Of a stretch of 5,623 bases of DNA, positions 5,247 through 5,623 are shown piece by piece. Under the pieces are notes generated by a model. That model searched no databases. It had not been told where the DNA came from and saw only the letters and a list, made by a program, of their open reading frames with translations. Every line of letters starts with the position of its first letter. The first letter of the stretch is position 1. The stretch spans positions 1 through 5,623 of the forward strand of contig CAMPAX010000162.1 of NCBI GenBank assembly GCA_946633495.1, read 5' to 3'. Source of the DNA: an uncultured Lachnospiraceae bacterium (GTDB lineage Bacteria > Bacillota > Clostridia > Lachnospirales > Lachnospiraceae). Made by a program: the position numbers and the translations under genes.

Positions 5247-5623
5247 ATGACAAATGTACTGGAATATATGGAACAAACGGTAGATCAGGTTCCGGAGAAG
5301 ACCGCCTTCTCCGATGGGACGGAGAGTGTTACATTTCGGGAACTGTATCTTCGCTCACGGGCTGTGGGAAGCGCCCTGGCACACCGGGGACTTTGCCGTG
5401 AACCGGTAGTGGTTTACATGCATAAGAGTCCGGATATGGTAAATGCATTCTTCGGAGTTGTTTACAGTGGCTGCTTCTATGTTCCGATCGATGAGGAAAT
5501 GCCTGTGCATCGCATCCGTCTCATCTTCGAAACCGTTCATCCAGGAGCCGTGATCTGTGATGAACATACCATGGCGCATACGGAAGAGCTTGGGTATCTG
5601 GATCGGGCCGTTTTGTTCCGCGA
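5247..5623 (+). CDS. Adenylate-forming (AMP-binding) enzyme, N-terminal part (cut by window edge)
   Basis: 125 codons are visible and the frame is open at the window end; full members have about 500 residues or more. The family activates a carboxylate, often an amino acid, as acyl-AMP and passes it to a carrier-protein thiol. The sequence shows the usual N-terminal layout: LEYMEQTVDQVPEKTAF (5-21), then SVTFRELYLRSRAVGSAL (27-44, A1-like region), VVVYMHKSPDMVNAFFG (54-70) and the A2-like core YSGCFYVPID (73-82), followed by RIRLIFETVHPGAVICDE. The form resembles stand-alone amino-acid adenylation proteins and DltA or NRPS A domains more than acyl-CoA synthetases. The diagnostic A3 and substrate-pocket residues lie outside the window, so the substrate cannot be inferred. 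ATG at 5247 follows GGAG (5234-5237) with 9-nt spacing. The gene lies 165 bp after the transglutaminase gene on the same strand and is probably in the same transcript. Confidence 0.85.
   Translation, partial: MTNVLEYMEQTVDQVPEKTAFSDGTESVTFRELYLRSRAVGSALAHRGLCREPVVVYMHKSPDMVNAFFGVVYSGCFYVPIDEEMPVHRIRLIFETVHPGAVICDEHTMAHTEELGYLDRAVLFR

Noticed and set aside
5186..5401. 71-codon plus-strand frame overlapping the start of the adenylation gene
   Set aside because: It overlaps the adenylation gene in another frame, and only the 5247 frame shows family motifs.
1..5623. CRISPR array, tRNA or rRNA gene, insertion sequence, prophage or defence system
   Set aside because: There are no spaced direct repeats, no cloverleaf or rRNA-like stretches, no transposase or integrase motifs and no terminal inverted repeats. 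The only repeat of note is the 18-bp tandem pair at 607-642.

Overview
The window looks like a chromosomal segment of a low-to-moderate GC Firmicute, most likely a Lachnospiraceae-type Clostridium relative. The grounds are a Firmicute-type LexA (DinR) operator in front of recA, SigA-like promoters with extended -10 elements, strong AGGAGG-type ribosome sites, and a protein of the DUF5688 type that is mainly known from Lachnospiraceae and relatives. There are no rRNA or tRNA genes, insertion sequences or CRISPR repeats. The species cannot be named from this sequence.

Layout: (1) Positions 1-474, minus strand, hold the N-terminal 158 codons of tmcAL, which modifies the tRNA-Met wobble cytidine. 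(2) Positions 475-765 are a divergent control region. It has a minus-strand promoter for tmcAL, an interleaved plus-strand extended -10 promoter, an 18-bp tandem duplication, and a proximal recA promoter followed by a perfect LexA box. (3) Positions 766-1803 are recA, complete. (4) Positions 1804-2043 hold a stem-loop that may end recA transcription, then a promoter and a compact 5' leader whose first bases pair perfectly with the ribosome binding site of the next gene. (5) Positions 2044-3051 encode a DUF5688-type protein of unknown function. (6) Positions 3204-3407 encode a cold-shock protein with its own promoter, a leader of about 70 nt and a strong intrinsic terminator. (7) Positions 3597-5081 encode a membrane-anchored extracellular protein with Ig-like modules and a transglutaminase-like domain carrying an intact Cys-His-Asp triad. 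(8) Positions 5247-5623 are the start of an adenylate-forming enzyme, cut by the window edge.

Most genes appear to be separate transcription units, each with its own promoter. The likely exception is the transglutaminase and adenylation genes, which are 165 bp apart with no terminator or convincing promoter between them. recA is damage-inducible housekeeping. The last two genes could belong to a cell-envelope or secondary-metabolite unit that continues to the right.

The most unusual item is the leader at 1971-2037. An 11-bp perfect helix buries the ribosome binding site of the DUF5688 gene and encloses a second 12-position hairpin. The predicted transcription start lies just upstream of the helix, so almost the whole 5' UTR is this structure. 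It is a candidate translational switch (thermosensor, ligand or protein binding site) that I cannot assign to a known RNA class.
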